The notes beneath the pieces were generated by a model. The model did not search any database. It was not told the DNA's origin and saw only the letters and a list, made by a program, of their open reading frames with translations. 22,205 bases of DNA from JBFWVD01 sp050246915 (lineage in GTDB: Bacteria > Actinomycetota > Acidimicrobiia > Acidimicrobiales > Ilumatobacteraceae): positions 1 through 22,205 of the forward strand of contig JBFWVD010000072.1 of NCBI GenBank assembly GCA_050246915.1, given 5' to 3'. The translations under genes were made by a program, and so were the position numbers. Positions within the stretch are counted from its first letter, which is position 1. Every line of letters starts with the position of its first letter. Shown in pieces: positions 1 to 7,087 of the stretch.

Positions 1-15
1 GGAGTTGACCGCCCC

Positions 16-79
16 GGATTGACCCCCGCCCGCCGGACGGCCGACCCACTGCCCCCGCCCGCAGGGCGGTCACGTCACC
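16..79. repeat. 64-bp direct repeat, copy A
   Basis: This 64-bp stretch matches 1317-1380 without gaps at 56 of 64 positions by my count. Both copies carry a hairpin CCGCCC-NNN-GGGCGG (here 55-69) whose stem is conserved while the three-base loop differs. The two copies bracket the ParA-like/winged-helix pair. The role is unknown: it could be an operator, a structured RNA element or a recombination remnant. Confidence 0.7.
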
Positions 80-86
80 GGCAGTG

Positions 87-134
87 CCGGCCGTCTCGAA
101 CCCGTGAGCGTCGACTCGGGTTCGAGACGGCCGG
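87..134 (-). terminator. Stem-loop terminator after the ParA-like gene
   Basis: A perfect 18-bp inverted repeat (arms 87-104 and 117-134) encloses a 12-nt loop, five bases past the stop codon of the minus-strand ParA-like gene. No T-run follows, as is common for GC-rich actinobacterial terminators. Position and stem length make termination the simplest reading. Confidence 0.7.
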
Positions 135-138
135 TCGA

Positions 139-765
139 TCAGGCTGAGAGTTGAGCGATCGCGTTGGCGAGGCAGCGCGGGAGTCGAGCGGCGAGCAGTC
201 CGGCGTCGATCGCTCGGGCGACAGCCGGGTCGTAGGGCACGCTGGTGACTGGCAGAGCGAGGGCGAGGCTCACGTCGCGTTCGGTCAAGCAGCGTTGATG
301 CTCGGAGATCAACACGACGTGATCGGGGACGAACGGCACGCCGATCGCACGTCGCAACGCCAGGTAGCACGGTCTTGTCACCAACAGGCGTTGCGGGCGC
401 AGCGGGTCGAATCGGTGCAACACGCCGTGATCGGTGCCGGTGTCGACGATCACCCGATGTCCTGCCGCGGTCAATCTTTCGAGCTCGCTGGTCGCGTCGC
501 TGTCGATCTGGTCGCCTGCGATGGTGGCGACGCGAAGGTGACGGCATGGTTCGACGGCATTCGCCATCGCCTCGGCGAACGTGCCGGCCGGTGCCGGGTC
601 CGAGACACCCAGGGTCGGAGCGGCATCACCGCGAGTGTCGAGTAGCAGCGTCGGATGGTTGCTCTGTGCGGCGAGAACGGCCAGCACCGCGGCGATGGTG
701 GTGCATCCCTGTCCACCCTTCGCGCTGGCGCACACCGTGACCTGGCGGGCCGATGTGGCGGTCAT
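139..765 (-). CDS. ParA/MinD-like P-loop ATPase
   Basis: The 208-residue protein opens with a deviant Walker A motif, KGGQGCTT at residues 16-23, after a short beta strand. This is the signature of the ParA/MinD/CpaE group of dimerising ATPases. LLLDTRGD (41-48) and VIVDTGTD (about 105-112) fit the Walker A-prime and Walker B strands. It is shorter than most ParA proteins (about 250-300 residues) and has no N-terminal DNA-binding domain. The start ATG overlaps the stop of the upstream winged-helix gene (ATGA, 762-765), so the two are probably translated together. A ParA-like ATPase paired with a small DNA-binding protein resembles a partition module, but CpaE-like or element-specific roles are equally possible. 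No transfer or replication genes are visible to decide. Confidence 0.8.
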   Translation of the reverse strand: MTATSARQVTVCASAKGGQGCTTIAAVLAVLAAQSNHPTLLLDTRGDAAPTLGVSDPAPAGTFAEAMANAVEPCRHLRVATIAGDQIDSDATSELERLTAAGHRVIVDTGTDHGVLHRFDPLRPQRLLVTRPCYLALRRAIGVPFVPDHVVLISEHQRCLTERDVSLALALPVTSVPYDPAVARAIDAGLLAARLPRCLANAIAQLSA

Positions 766-1163
766 GCCGCGTGCCCGTCGACGCGGGCGACCTGATAGGG
801 ACAGGTCGCGGCGAGGTAGGCAGGCATCCGCTCGATGTTGCGGGCGGCGAGTGCCGGGACGCGGGTGCGGACCTCAGTCCGGCCGCCGACAGTGCGGATC
901 ATCCCGAACCGTTCCAAGCGGGCGAGCGAGGCGCGCATCTGCGACGCGCCGACACCGAACGTGGCGGCAAGATCCTCGATCGACCAGACACGACCAGTGC
1001 CCGTCGTCAAGCATCGTGACAGACGATGCAACACGAGGCTCGAGGTCGGGCCGAGGAACGGCGGAAGATAGATCAGCGCGTCGTCGGTGTCGGTCTGCAA
1101 CCCGTTGGCGGCAAGCGGGTCATCCCACACAGCAAGCTGCAAGGTGGGGGTGTCGTTGGTCAT
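762..1163 (-). CDS. Winged-helix DNA-binding protein, partner of the ParA-like ATPase
   Basis: The 133-residue protein contains a helix-turn-helix of MarR/ArsR-like winged type at about residues 60-100: DLAATFGVGASQMRASLARL, then a wing ending in RTVGGRTEVRTRV. The N-terminal half has no motif I recognise. The gene ends in a 4-nt ATGA overlap with the ParA-like gene, so the two form a bicistronic unit. Its promoter side (1164-1345) is crowded with inverted repeats that could be its own binding sites. A centromere-binding (ParB-like) or autorepressor role is inferred from context only; no ParB domain is present. Confidence 0.65.
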   Translation of the reverse strand: MTNDTPTLQLAVWDDPLAANGLQTDTDDALIYLPPFLGPTSSLVLHRLSRCLTTGTGRVWSIEDLAATFGVGASQMRASLARLERFGMIRTVGGRTEVRTRVPALAARNIERMPAYLAATCPYQVARVDGHAA

Positions 1164-1193
1164 GTCGGTCTCCGTTCAGGCGGTGTGCGGGTG

Positions 1194-1254
1194 GCCTGGC
1201 CGGATCGGGCGACTTCCCCAAGTTCCGATCCGACCAGGCTCGCCCGTACGGGCG
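1194..1254. repeat. Inverted repeat plus adjacent perfect palindrome
   Basis: Arms 1194-1208 and 1225-1239 pair over 15 bp with one mismatch around a 16-nt loop. One base later lies a perfect 14-bp palindrome, CGCCCGTACGGGCG (1241-1254). They sit just upstream of the winged-helix gene on the minus strand, where an operator or attenuator would lie. Confidence 0.6.
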
Positions 1255-1258
1255 TTGA

Positions 1259-1343
1259 GGCCGACCGGACAAAGGGCGGCTGTCAACGCACCGCGCAACC
1301 TCGGACCCGTGCTCACGGATTGACAGCCGCCCGCCGGTCGGCC
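1259..1343. repeat. Long interrupted inverted repeat
   Basis: GGCCGACCGG (1259-1268) and GGGCGGCTGTCAA (1274-1286) are both matched in reverse complement by TTGACAGCCGCCC (1320-1332) and CCGGTCGGCC (1334-1343). This gives 23 paired bases, with a 5-nt bulge on the left arm, a 1-nt bulge on the right and a 33-nt loop. The right arm overlaps copy B of the 64-bp repeat. It may be a protein-binding site, a terminator or a structured RNA. Confidence 0.6.
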
Positions 1344-1380
1344 GACCCACCGCACCCGCCCAAAGGGCGGCCACGTCACC
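1317..1380. repeat. 64-bp direct repeat, copy B
   Basis: This is the partner of the repeat at 16-79, matching at 56 of 64 positions. Its hairpin is CCGCCC-AAA-GGGCGG (1356-1370). The element CAAAGGGCGGC within it also occurs at 1270-1280. The copy lies about 85 bp upstream of the plus-strand gene at 1464 and could contribute to its promoter or leader. The rest of 1381-1463 shows only the ribosome-binding site of that gene. Confidence 0.7.
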
Positions 1381-1463
1381 CCGGCCCGTCACACGGACCT
1401 GCCCCGCTGGGTGGGGATCAGCCTTGACCGAACCTGCCTGATCCACAAGGGAGATTGAACGCA

Positions 1464-1985
1464 ATGAACACAGGCCGCCACTCCGCTCCAGTCCATCAAC
1501 TGCGATCCGCGCGCCTGGTTCCACGCTCGAGTCGACGCGGCGCTGGATTGACGATCCCGTACGAGACATGGACCAATGTCGGACTTCACGAATACCCACG
1601 CGCCTATCTGCCCGGCGACAAGCTCGTCTACGGACACATCGCCACCATGCCCCGCCGCCAAGTCCGATCGGAGCTGCTCGCCGAACTCGCAGCGATGCGC
1701 GACTTCAACGACGACTCGGTGCTCGCCGGGCGGGAAGTCAACCGACTGGGCGTCGGTGACGTCGTGGTGCTCGGAGACGGAACCACGTGGTCACTTGCCT
1801 CGATCGGAGTCGTCGCAGTCGAGGTGAGTAGCGCGGATCAGATCAACGACGGGCGCTCGTGGACAGAAGTCCTTGACGAGGAGTTCGCCAACGGGATCGA
1901 ACCGCTGTCCAAACCGATCTCTGAACTCGCAGACGATGGCTGGATCTGGCATCCGTCGCAGGAGGCCTGCGAGAAGTTCGCCTGA
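1464..1985 (+). CDS. Hypothetical protein
   Basis: The protein has 173 residues from the ATG at 1464. AAGGGAG at 1447-1453 lies 10 nt upstream. The in-frame TTG at 1455 would start two bases after that site and is less likely. I do not recognise a family. The first 30 residues are basic and low in complexity. The middle (about residues 75-130) alternates beta-like strands, with GVGDVVVLGDGTTW suggesting a small barrel or hedgehog-like turn. The C-terminus is acidic and Trp-containing (DDGWIWHPSQ). There is no signal peptide or membrane segment. It is monocistronic, followed within 5 nt by a strong stem-loop. Its place next to a ParA-like pair suggests a mobile-element cargo gene, which is an inference. 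Confidence 0.6.
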   Translation: MNTGRHSAPVHQLRSARLVPRSSRRGAGLTIPYETWTNVGLHEYPRAYLPGDKLVYGHIATMPRRQVRSELLAELAAMRDFNDDSVLAGREVNRLGVGDVVVLGDGTTWSLASIGVVAVEVSSADQINDGRSWTEVLDEEFANGIEPLSKPISELADDGWIWHPSQEACEKFA

Positions 1986-1989
1986 CAGG

Positions 1990-2036
1990 GGTCCGGCCCG
2001 CGCCTTGCCATCGCGGCAACCGGCCTTGGCCGGACC
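1990..2036. terminator. Bidirectional stem-loop terminator
   Basis: The outer arms GGTCCGGCC (1990-1998) and GGCCGGACC (2028-2036) pair perfectly and enclose a smaller hairpin, TTGCC (2005-2009) with GGCAA (2015-2019). It lies 5 bp after the plus-strand hypothetical gene and about 90 bp beyond the stop of the minus-strand chrA, so it could end transcription from both sides. The remainder of 1986-2126 holds nothing else I can identify. Confidence 0.6.
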
Positions 2037-2126
2037 AATGACGGTGAGCGTGCGGGCCACGCGTTGCGGCTCGACTCGACCCCGCCTCGTTCGACCTCCG
2101 CGGAGTTTGTGTTCCCTTGCGCCGGC

Positions 2127-3302
2127 TCAAAGGAGGAGTGTTGCGGCCGCCGCGGCGGTGAGCACGATCCACAGGATGTCGACACCGCCGAGGAGCGCGA
2201 CGAGTGCTGTCGTGGCGAGGACGATTCGTGGTGCGTCCCAAGGTACGGCGATGGCGAATCGAGCGGTGGTAACGGCAAGGAGGCCGACGAACGCCGACGA
2301 CAGTGCTGACACGACGGCATCGAATCGTCGGTGCTGCCGGAGGCGGGAGACGTATTGAGAGGCGGCGACGACGATGACGAACGAGGGCAGGAACACACCG
2401 ATGGTCGCGACGAGAGCGCCGGGGAGGCCGTGGACGATGTAGCCGACGAAGGTCGCGGTGATGACGATTGGGCCGGGGGTGATCTGGCCGAGCGCGACGC
2501 CGTCGAGGAATGTCGGTGGGGTCATCCAGTGGCGGGCGAGGACTTCGTGGTACATGAGCGGGAGTGAGCCGAAGCCGCCACCGAACGCGAACAGGTCGAT
2601 GCGGCCCATGAGCAGACCAAGGTCAGCCAATCCCGGGGCGGTCACGGCGAGGATGACCACACCGGCGGCGGCGACAGCCAGCAGTCCGAGCAACGCTGGA
2701 AGATGGCTCCGACGGGACAGCCGTGGGTCGGGTTGGGTGGTCGGGTTGTTGGGGCCGAACAGGACCGCGGTTGCGGCGGCGGCGACGATGACCAGGGCGG
2801 GGTTGATGTCGAGCGCGAACATCACGGCGACACCGGCCGCGACGGCGACGTGGCGGGATGCTCTGATCGATGATCGTGCGAACAGGACCGTTGCGTTGGC
2901 GAGGATCGCGACGATCACCGCTTGCAGGCCGGCGAACACCGCGGTGACGATCACCGTTTGGCCCCAGTGCTGGTAGCCGGCAGCCAACGCGACCATGAGC
3001 GTCACGGCGGGGAGGCCGAACGCGACGAACGCGGCGCCGGCGTTGGCGACGCTGCCGGTCTGCAGCCCGATCCAACCGGCGAGCTGCATCGTGGTTGCCC
3101 CAGGGACCACCTGACACAGGGCGAGCCCTTCGCGGAACTCGGTGTCGTTGACCCAGCCGAGTTGGTTGACGACGCGCCGCCGGATGTAGGGGACCATCGC
3201 AGGCCCACCGAACGAACTGGCGCCGAGGCGAAAAAACACCCGGAACACACGGAAGGCCGGCTGACGGGCCTCAGCGGACGGTTCGAGTGGATAGTCGGTC
3301 AT
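2127..3302 (-). CDS. chrA: Chromate transporter ChrA (two-domain), copy 1
   Basis: The 391-residue polytopic membrane protein belongs to the long-chain CHR family, whose known members export chromate by an ion-gradient-driven mechanism. It has two homologous halves. The N-terminal half has FRLGASSFGGPA (24-35) and QVVPGATTMQ (64-73). The C-terminal half has FAFGGGFGSLPL (238-249) and GQITPGPIVITATFVGY (272-288). These are the typical paired GGP and PGP motifs, about ten helices in all. The start at 3302 is chosen because the frame upstream overlaps the permease gene and lacks family sequence. The ribosome-binding site is weak. It is the last gene of the peroxidase-MarR-ABC operon, 70 nt after the permease. 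Substrates other than chromate, such as sulfate or another oxyanion, cannot be excluded. Confidence 0.85.
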   Translation of the reverse strand: MTDYPLEPSAEARQPAFRVFRVFFRLGASSFGGPAMVPYIRRRVVNQLGWVNDTEFREGLALCQVVPGATTMQLAGWIGLQTGSVANAGAAFVAFGLPAVTLMVALAAGYQHWGQTVIVTAVFAGLQAVIVAILANATVLFARSSIRASRHVAVAAGVAVMFALDINPALVIVAAAATAVLFGPNNPTTQPDPRLSRRSHLPALLGLLAVAAAGVVILAVTAPGLADLGLLMGRIDLFAFGGGFGSLPLMYHEVLARHWMTPPTFLDGVALGQITPGPIVITATFVGYIVHGLPGALVATIGVFLPSFVIVVAASQYVSRLRQHRRFDAVVSALSSAFVGLLAVTTARFAIAVPWDAPRIVLATTALVALLGGVDILWIVLTAAAAATLLL

Positions 3303-3372
3303 CCGGGGTACCGTCGCCGGATTCGACCGACCTCGAAAACCGGACGGGCGTCTTGCCGGTCGGCCATGCCGG

Positions 3373-4167
3373 TCAGGCGGTGATGTCGCGGCGGGTGAAG
3401 GTGACGGCGGCGAGCGCGTATGCGCCGACGGTGTAGGCGGCGACAAGGCCGAGCGCTGCACTGAAGCCGATCGTCGCGTTGCCGCCTTCGGCGAGGGCTG
3501 ACATGGCGCTGGCGGGTGCCCACTGCTCGGTGGATGACCACAGCGAGTTGAGGAGGAGTTGTTCGGCGAGGAGGAAGTAGCCGACGCCGGCGGCGATCGC
3601 GATCGCCGACGACTTGGTGAGCATGGCCAGCATCGCACCGAACACACCCCACGCGATGCACGCCAGGAACACGTTCAGATAGATCGCCAGGCCACCGGTG
3701 AGGGCGCCGCTACCGGTCCATGGCGAGGTGTCGATTCCTTGACGGCCGGCGAGCACGAACGCGACCACTGTCACCAGCACGCTGGCGACGGCGAGTCCGG
3801 CGGCGAGGAACGAGACGAGTGCGGCGGTCTTGCCGGCCAACACCTTCAGTCGTCGTGGTTCGACGGTGAGCACTGATCGGATGGTGCCGGTGGTGAACTC
3901 GCCGGCGACGTTGGAGGCGAAGATCGCCAGGGTGACGAGCCCGAGGAACGTAGAGGCAGCGCCGAGTCCGGCGAGCCAGCCGTTCGGGTTGGCGAGTGTG
4001 GCGAGGGTGAGTTTGCTCATCGGGCCGTGGCGTTCACCGGTGTCGTTGGCGCGCAGGATGCTGACCGCGGTGATCGCGACGCTGAACCCGACGAGCGCGG
4101 CCAGTGATCCGGCGACGAAGTTGCGGCGGGTGAGTTTGACCCATTCGGATCGAAACGCGGCGATCAT
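3373..4167 (-). CDS. ABC transporter permease (ABC-2 type)
   Basis: The 264-residue integral membrane protein has about six helices and the common start of ABC-2 permeases, MIAAFRSEWVKLTRRNF, followed by a first helix near residue 20. EFTTGTIRSVL, about 100 residues in, is the conserved GEF-T-GTI-R motif of bacitracin/NatB-type export permeases. The start ATG overlaps the ATPase stop (ATGA, 4164-4167). With the ATPase it should form an exporter, probably for a hydrophobic or peptide-like compound; the substrate is unknown. Placement between a MarR repressor and a ChrA gene suggests a drug or redox-stress efflux role, which is an inference. Confidence 0.8.
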   Translation of the reverse strand: MIAAFRSEWVKLTRRNFVAGSLAALVGFSVAITAVSILRANDTGERHGPMSKLTLATLANPNGWLAGLGAASTFLGLVTLAIFASNVAGEFTTGTIRSVLTVEPRRLKVLAGKTAALVSFLAAGLAVASVLVTVVAFVLAGRQGIDTSPWTGSGALTGGLAIYLNVFLACIAWGVFGAMLAMLTKSSAIAIAAGVGYFLLAEQLLLNSLWSSTEQWAPASAMSALAEGGNATIGFSAALGLVAAYTVGAYALAAVTFTRRDITA

Positions 4168-5081
4168 GTCGATGCTCCGGTGGTGGTGAGGTCGAGGAAG
4201 GTTTGTTCGAGGCTGGCGTCGCGCATCGCCAGTTCGCGCAGCGTGATCCCGGCGGACATGGCTTGCCGGTTGAGTTCGCCCGCCCATGAGCTCGGGGCGC
4301 GGATCTCGAGGCGGTCACCGCGCACGCTCGACGTGTAGCCGGCGGCGGTGACCAGTTGGGAGAGCCCAGCAAGGTCGGTCGTGTGTTCGGGTGCGGCGAC
4401 GAGGGTGGCCCCGTGGCTGGCGAGCAGATCGTCGATCGGCCCGGACCACAGCAGCCGGCCGTGTTGGATGAGCACGATCCCGTGACAGACAGCCTGGATT
4501 TCGGACAGGTTGTGGCTCGACACCAACACCGAGGTGCCCCGCTCGGAGAGTTCGCGCAGCAATCCGCGGATCTCGACGATCCCTGCCGGGTCGAGCCCGT
4601 TGGTGGGTTCGTCCAGGACCAACAACTCCGGGTCGTGGAGCAACGCGGCGGCGATACCGAGGCGCTGTTTCATCCCGAGCGAGAAGTCCTTGTACCGGTC
4701 CTTGCTGCGATCGGCGAGACCGACGACGGCGAGCACCTCGTCGACTCGTGCCGTTCGCAGGCCGGCCAGTCGGGTGAGGGCGAGCAGGTTCCGGTAGCCG
4801 GACAACTGTGGATAGAACGCTGGTGCTTCGACCAGCGCACCGACCCTGTTGAGATAAGCGGCCGGATCGCTGATCGGATGCCCGAGCACCTGTGCGGTCC
4901 CGGCGCTGGGGCGGATCAGGCCGAGCAGCATCCGGATCGTCGTGCTCTTCCCGGCCCCGTTGGCCCCGACGAAACCGGTGACCGACCCGCCGGCCAGATC
5001 GAAGGACAGATCCTCGACCGCGACACGCTCACCGAACGACTTCGTCAACCCTTGAACAGAGATCGCCAACACGTCGCTCAT
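4164..5081 (-). CDS. ABC transporter ATP-binding protein (exporter type)
   Basis: The 305-residue ATPase has Walker A GANGAGKST (39-47), signature SLGMKQR (134-140) and Walker B LLVLDEP (153-159), followed by TNGLDPAG. The LGMKQR form of the signature and the C-terminal extension of about 80 residues are typical of the BcrA/CcmA-like ATPases that pair with ABC-2 permeases. The start at 5081 overlaps the MarR stop (ATGA, 5078-5081), and the stop overlaps the permease start, so all three are probably translationally coupled. It energises export by the permease from the cytoplasmic face. Confidence 0.88.
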   Translation of the reverse strand: MSDVLAISVQGLTKSFGERVAVEDLSFDLAGGSVTGFVGANGAGKSTTIRMLLGLIRPSAGTAQVLGHPISDPAAYLNRVGALVEAPAFYPQLSGYRNLLALTRLAGLRTARVDEVLAVVGLADRSKDRYKDFSLGMKQRLGIAAALLHDPELLVLDEPTNGLDPAGIVEIRGLLRELSERGTSVLVSSHNLSEIQAVCHGIVLIQHGRLLWSGPIDDLLASHGATLVAAPEHTTDLAGLSQLVTAAGYTSSVRGDRLEIRAPSSWAGELNRQAMSAGITLRELAMRDASLEQTFLDLTTTGAST

Positions 5082-5584
5082 GACGCCCTCCCCTGACCTA
5101 TCGAAGATCGGGTAGCGGTGCGGGCGGTAGCGTGGCGAGCGCTGATCGCGAGCCGGCCGATCGCGTCGATGATCATCGGCCGTTCCGCTGGATCGAGGGC
5201 GTCGAGCACCCCGACCATCAACTCCCGGCGGGCGTCCGCGACCTGTCCGGCGATGGTCACACCGGTGTCGGTCAGGCGCAGGCGTTGGACCCGCCGATCC
5301 GTGTCGGCACGTTCCCGTGTCACCCACCCACGCTCGCAGAGCTCGCTGACCAGCTCGCTCACCGTTGCCCTGGCCAGACCGAGCGTGACGGTGAGGTCGT
5401 GCTGGCTGATCCCCGGGGTCCCGGCGATGATCGACAGGGCGTGGGCCTGGGAGACATGCAATGGTTGGCCACACGGGGTGCGATCCGGCTGCAACAAACC
5501 GAAGCTGCGGATGAATTCCACCAGGTTCGCTTCGAACCTGGCCGCGTCCTGCACTGCGGGTGTTGGCTGTCGTGAACGGCTCAT
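5078..5584 (-). CDS. MarR-family transcriptional regulator
   Basis: The 168-residue protein shows the MarR winged-helix fold. SQAHALSIIAGTPGISQHDLTVTLGLARATVSELVSEL contains the recognition helix, and ERGWVTRERADTDRRVQRLRLTDTG contains the wing with its D-RR core. Long helices at both ends fit the dimer interface. There is no conserved cysteine pair in the sensing region; the single Cys in TPCGQP near the N-terminus is a possible redox-active residue. The gene overlaps both neighbours by 4 nt, the DyP gene upstream and the ABC ATPase downstream. Autoregulation of the operon through the palindrome at 6892-6908 is plausible but inferred. Confidence 0.85.
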   Translation of the reverse strand: MSRSRQPTPAVQDAARFEANLVEFIRSFGLLQPDRTPCGQPLHVSQAHALSIIAGTPGISQHDLTVTLGLARATVSELVSELCERGWVTRERADTDRRVQRLRLTDTGVTIAGQVADARRELMVGVLDALDPAERPMIIDAIGRLAISARHATARTATRSSIGQGRAS

Positions 5585-6876
5585 TCGTAGATCCCCGCCG
5601 CGATCGACCCTGATTCCCGGCCTCCGGGTACCGCCCACAGACTCGCCGACGTGTACGACAAGAAGTGACCCAACGCGTCCGAAGCGCTCAACGCTTGCTG
5701 GACCGCGACGAACTGGACGGTCGGGTCACGGACGAACGCAACGAACATCAACCCCGCGTCATGATCGTCCATCATCGCCGCCATCTGACTGTGGTCCATC
5801 GAGCCGTGCGACGAATGGTCCATCGGTGTCGACGGGACCGTCGCGGTGCCATCGACCCGACGCGGTCCGTTGTCGAAGCTGTAGCCACGGCGCAACATGC
5901 CCGGCCCAGCGACCTTGGCCACCCGCGCATGCGCGTCCGCAGGGATCACCAGCGCCCCCGAAGAGTCCTTCTTCTCGAGATCCATCGGCGTGAACTCGTC
6001 ACCGCCACTCAACGGCGCACCAGTCGTACGGCTCCTGCCGACCGATGCCTCCTGCACCGCGAGACCCATCCGGTCCCACATCGTCAAACTCATCCTGATC
6101 CGGCGCAACCCCAGATAGGTGCCGCCGCTCATCCACTTCGCGCCGCCATCAGCGACCCATACCAGTTCGTCGAGGTTCGAGGAACCCGACGCCGGGTTAG
6201 CAGTCCCATCGACCTGACCGAACAGGTTTCTCGGGGTCTGTCCCGACACGTGCGGCAGGAAGCCGTTCTGCTGCCAGCGCAACACGACCGTACCCAACCC
6301 GACCCGACGCAACTGACGGACCGCATGCGACACCACCGTCAGATCATCAGCACATACCTGCACCAACAGATCCCCACCACTCCAAGCGTCCTCGAGCGCA
6401 TCACCATCGAACAACGGCAGATCAACCAACCCGGCTGGTCGGGCTGCCGCCGGGGCGCACAGGTCGTCGAAGAAGGTCGCAGCGAAGCCGAATGTCACCG
6501 TCAACGACGCCGGGCCAATCCCCGTTGCCTCGCCCGTGTCGTCGGACACGACCCCGCCACCTGCCAACGTCTCCGCGATCGACGTCCACGTCGCCAACAA
6601 GCCCTCGACCGCGGCGCGGTCCCGTTGCACCACGTCGAAACTCGTGAACGACGCGTGCTGCTGCCCAGGCGTGTCGACACCCGCCTGATGGGCGCCACGG
6701 AAGCCCACTGTCGAACCTGTTGTCGCCGGCCCGGACGCCGAAGCGTCGCTGCCTGCCGCCGCCGACGATGTTGCGCCGTTGTCGGCCAGTTCACGACCAA
6801 CAAACACACCGCCCGCAATCCCAACGATCCCAATCGCCCCGCCCCGCAACACACTCCGACGATCCAACTTCTCCAC
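5581..6876 (-). CDS. Dyp-type heme peroxidase (EfeB-like), Tat-exported, with His/Met-rich insertion
   Basis: The 431-residue protein starts at GTG 6876, six bases after AAGGGG. Residues 1-28 are a twin-arginine signal (DRRSVLRGG followed by a hydrophobic stretch), so the enzyme should act outside the membrane. The catalytic GQVDGT motif is at 220-225 (Asp223), and the likely proximal heme ligand is His316 in IPADAHARVAKV. GYSFDNG (331-337) and the C-terminal GLMFVAFVRDPTVQFVAVQ complete the DyP signature. The family oxidises dyes, phenols or porphyrin substrates with peroxide, and EfeB acts in iron or heme uptake. No efeU or efeO is nearby. A segment at about 352-372 is rich in His and Met (MDHSSHGSMDHSQMAAMM), resembling copper-binding repeats. 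It is the first gene of the operon leading to chrA. Confidence 0.9.
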   Translation of the reverse strand: MEKLDRRSVLRGGAIGIVGIAGGVFVGRELADNGATSSAAAGSDASASGPATTGSTVGFRGAHQAGVDTPGQQHASFTSFDVVQRDRAAVEGLLATWTSIAETLAGGGVVSDDTGEATGIGPASLTVTFGFAATFFDDLCAPAAARPAGLVDLPLFDGDALEDAWSGGDLLVQVCADDLTVVSHAVRQLRRVGLGTVVLRWQQNGFLPHVSGQTPRNLFGQVDGTANPASGSSNLDELVWVADGGAKWMSGGTYLGLRRIRMSLTMWDRMGLAVQEASVGRSRTTGAPLSGGDEFTPMDLEKKDSSGALVIPADAHARVAKVAGPGMLRRGYSFDNGPRRVDGTATVPSTPMDHSSHGSMDHSQMAAMMDDHDAGLMFVAFVRDPTVQFVAVQQALSASDALGHFLSYTSASLWAVPGGRESGSIAAGIYE

Positions 6877-6891
6877 ACCACACCCCTTATC

Positions 6892-6908
6892 TGTTCGGTC
6901 ACCGAACA
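6892..6908. promoter_or_regulatory. Palindromic operator before the DyP-MarR-ABC-chrA operon
   Basis: TGTTCGGTCACCGAACA is a 17-bp palindrome with perfect 7-bp arms around TCA, ending 16 bp upstream of the DyP GTG start. A possible minus-strand -10 box, TAGATT (6913-6908), abuts it; no convincing -35 was found. Size and position suit a MarR dimer, and a marR gene is second in this operon. Confidence 0.55.
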
Positions 6909-7053
6909 ATCTACGGGCTTGGACCAAGATCCCTCCCTATGTCCCGACCGATCTGGCGAACAACACGCGACCTACACACGATCTCCACCTCGTTGCCACA
7001 CGGTTATCAAGGTGCGTCACGATCCCTGCCGCTGATGGTCGGCGGGCACGATG

Positions 7054-7083
7054 CAATCGCAGTCCGATATCGGATCACGATTG
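7054..7083. promoter_or_regulatory. Concentric palindrome with CGATATCG core
   Basis: The perfect 12-bp palindrome TCCGATATCGGA (7063-7074) is centred inside a second inverted repeat, CAATCG (7054-7059) with CGATTG (7078-7083), sharing the same axis at 7068.5. It lies just past the end of the minus-strand MFS gene and about 190 bp upstream of the DyP start. It can be an operator for the DyP operon, a terminator for MFS, or both. The core CGATATCG recurs in three other intergenic regions nearby. Confidence 0.55.
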
Positions 7084-7087
7084 ATCC

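Noticed and set aside
1455..1463. TTG start for the hypothetical gene at 1464
   Set aside because: It would lie only one or two bases after the ribosome-binding site; the ATG at 1464 has workable spacing.
3303..3647. N-terminal extension of chrA copy 1 to an upstream start
   Set aside because: The extension overlaps the permease gene by more than 250 bp and reads as low-complexity Ser/Pro/Arg sequence; the CHR domain begins just after the ATG at 3302.
5665..7035. Long plus-strand frame opposite the DyP gene
   Set aside because: Arg/His/Thr-rich translation without domain features; the minus strand carries the full DyP signature.
7054..7083. Simple intrinsic terminator of the MFS gene only
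   Set aside because: The CGATATCG core is shared with operator positions in front of other genes, so a regulatory site is at least as likely; no T-run follows.
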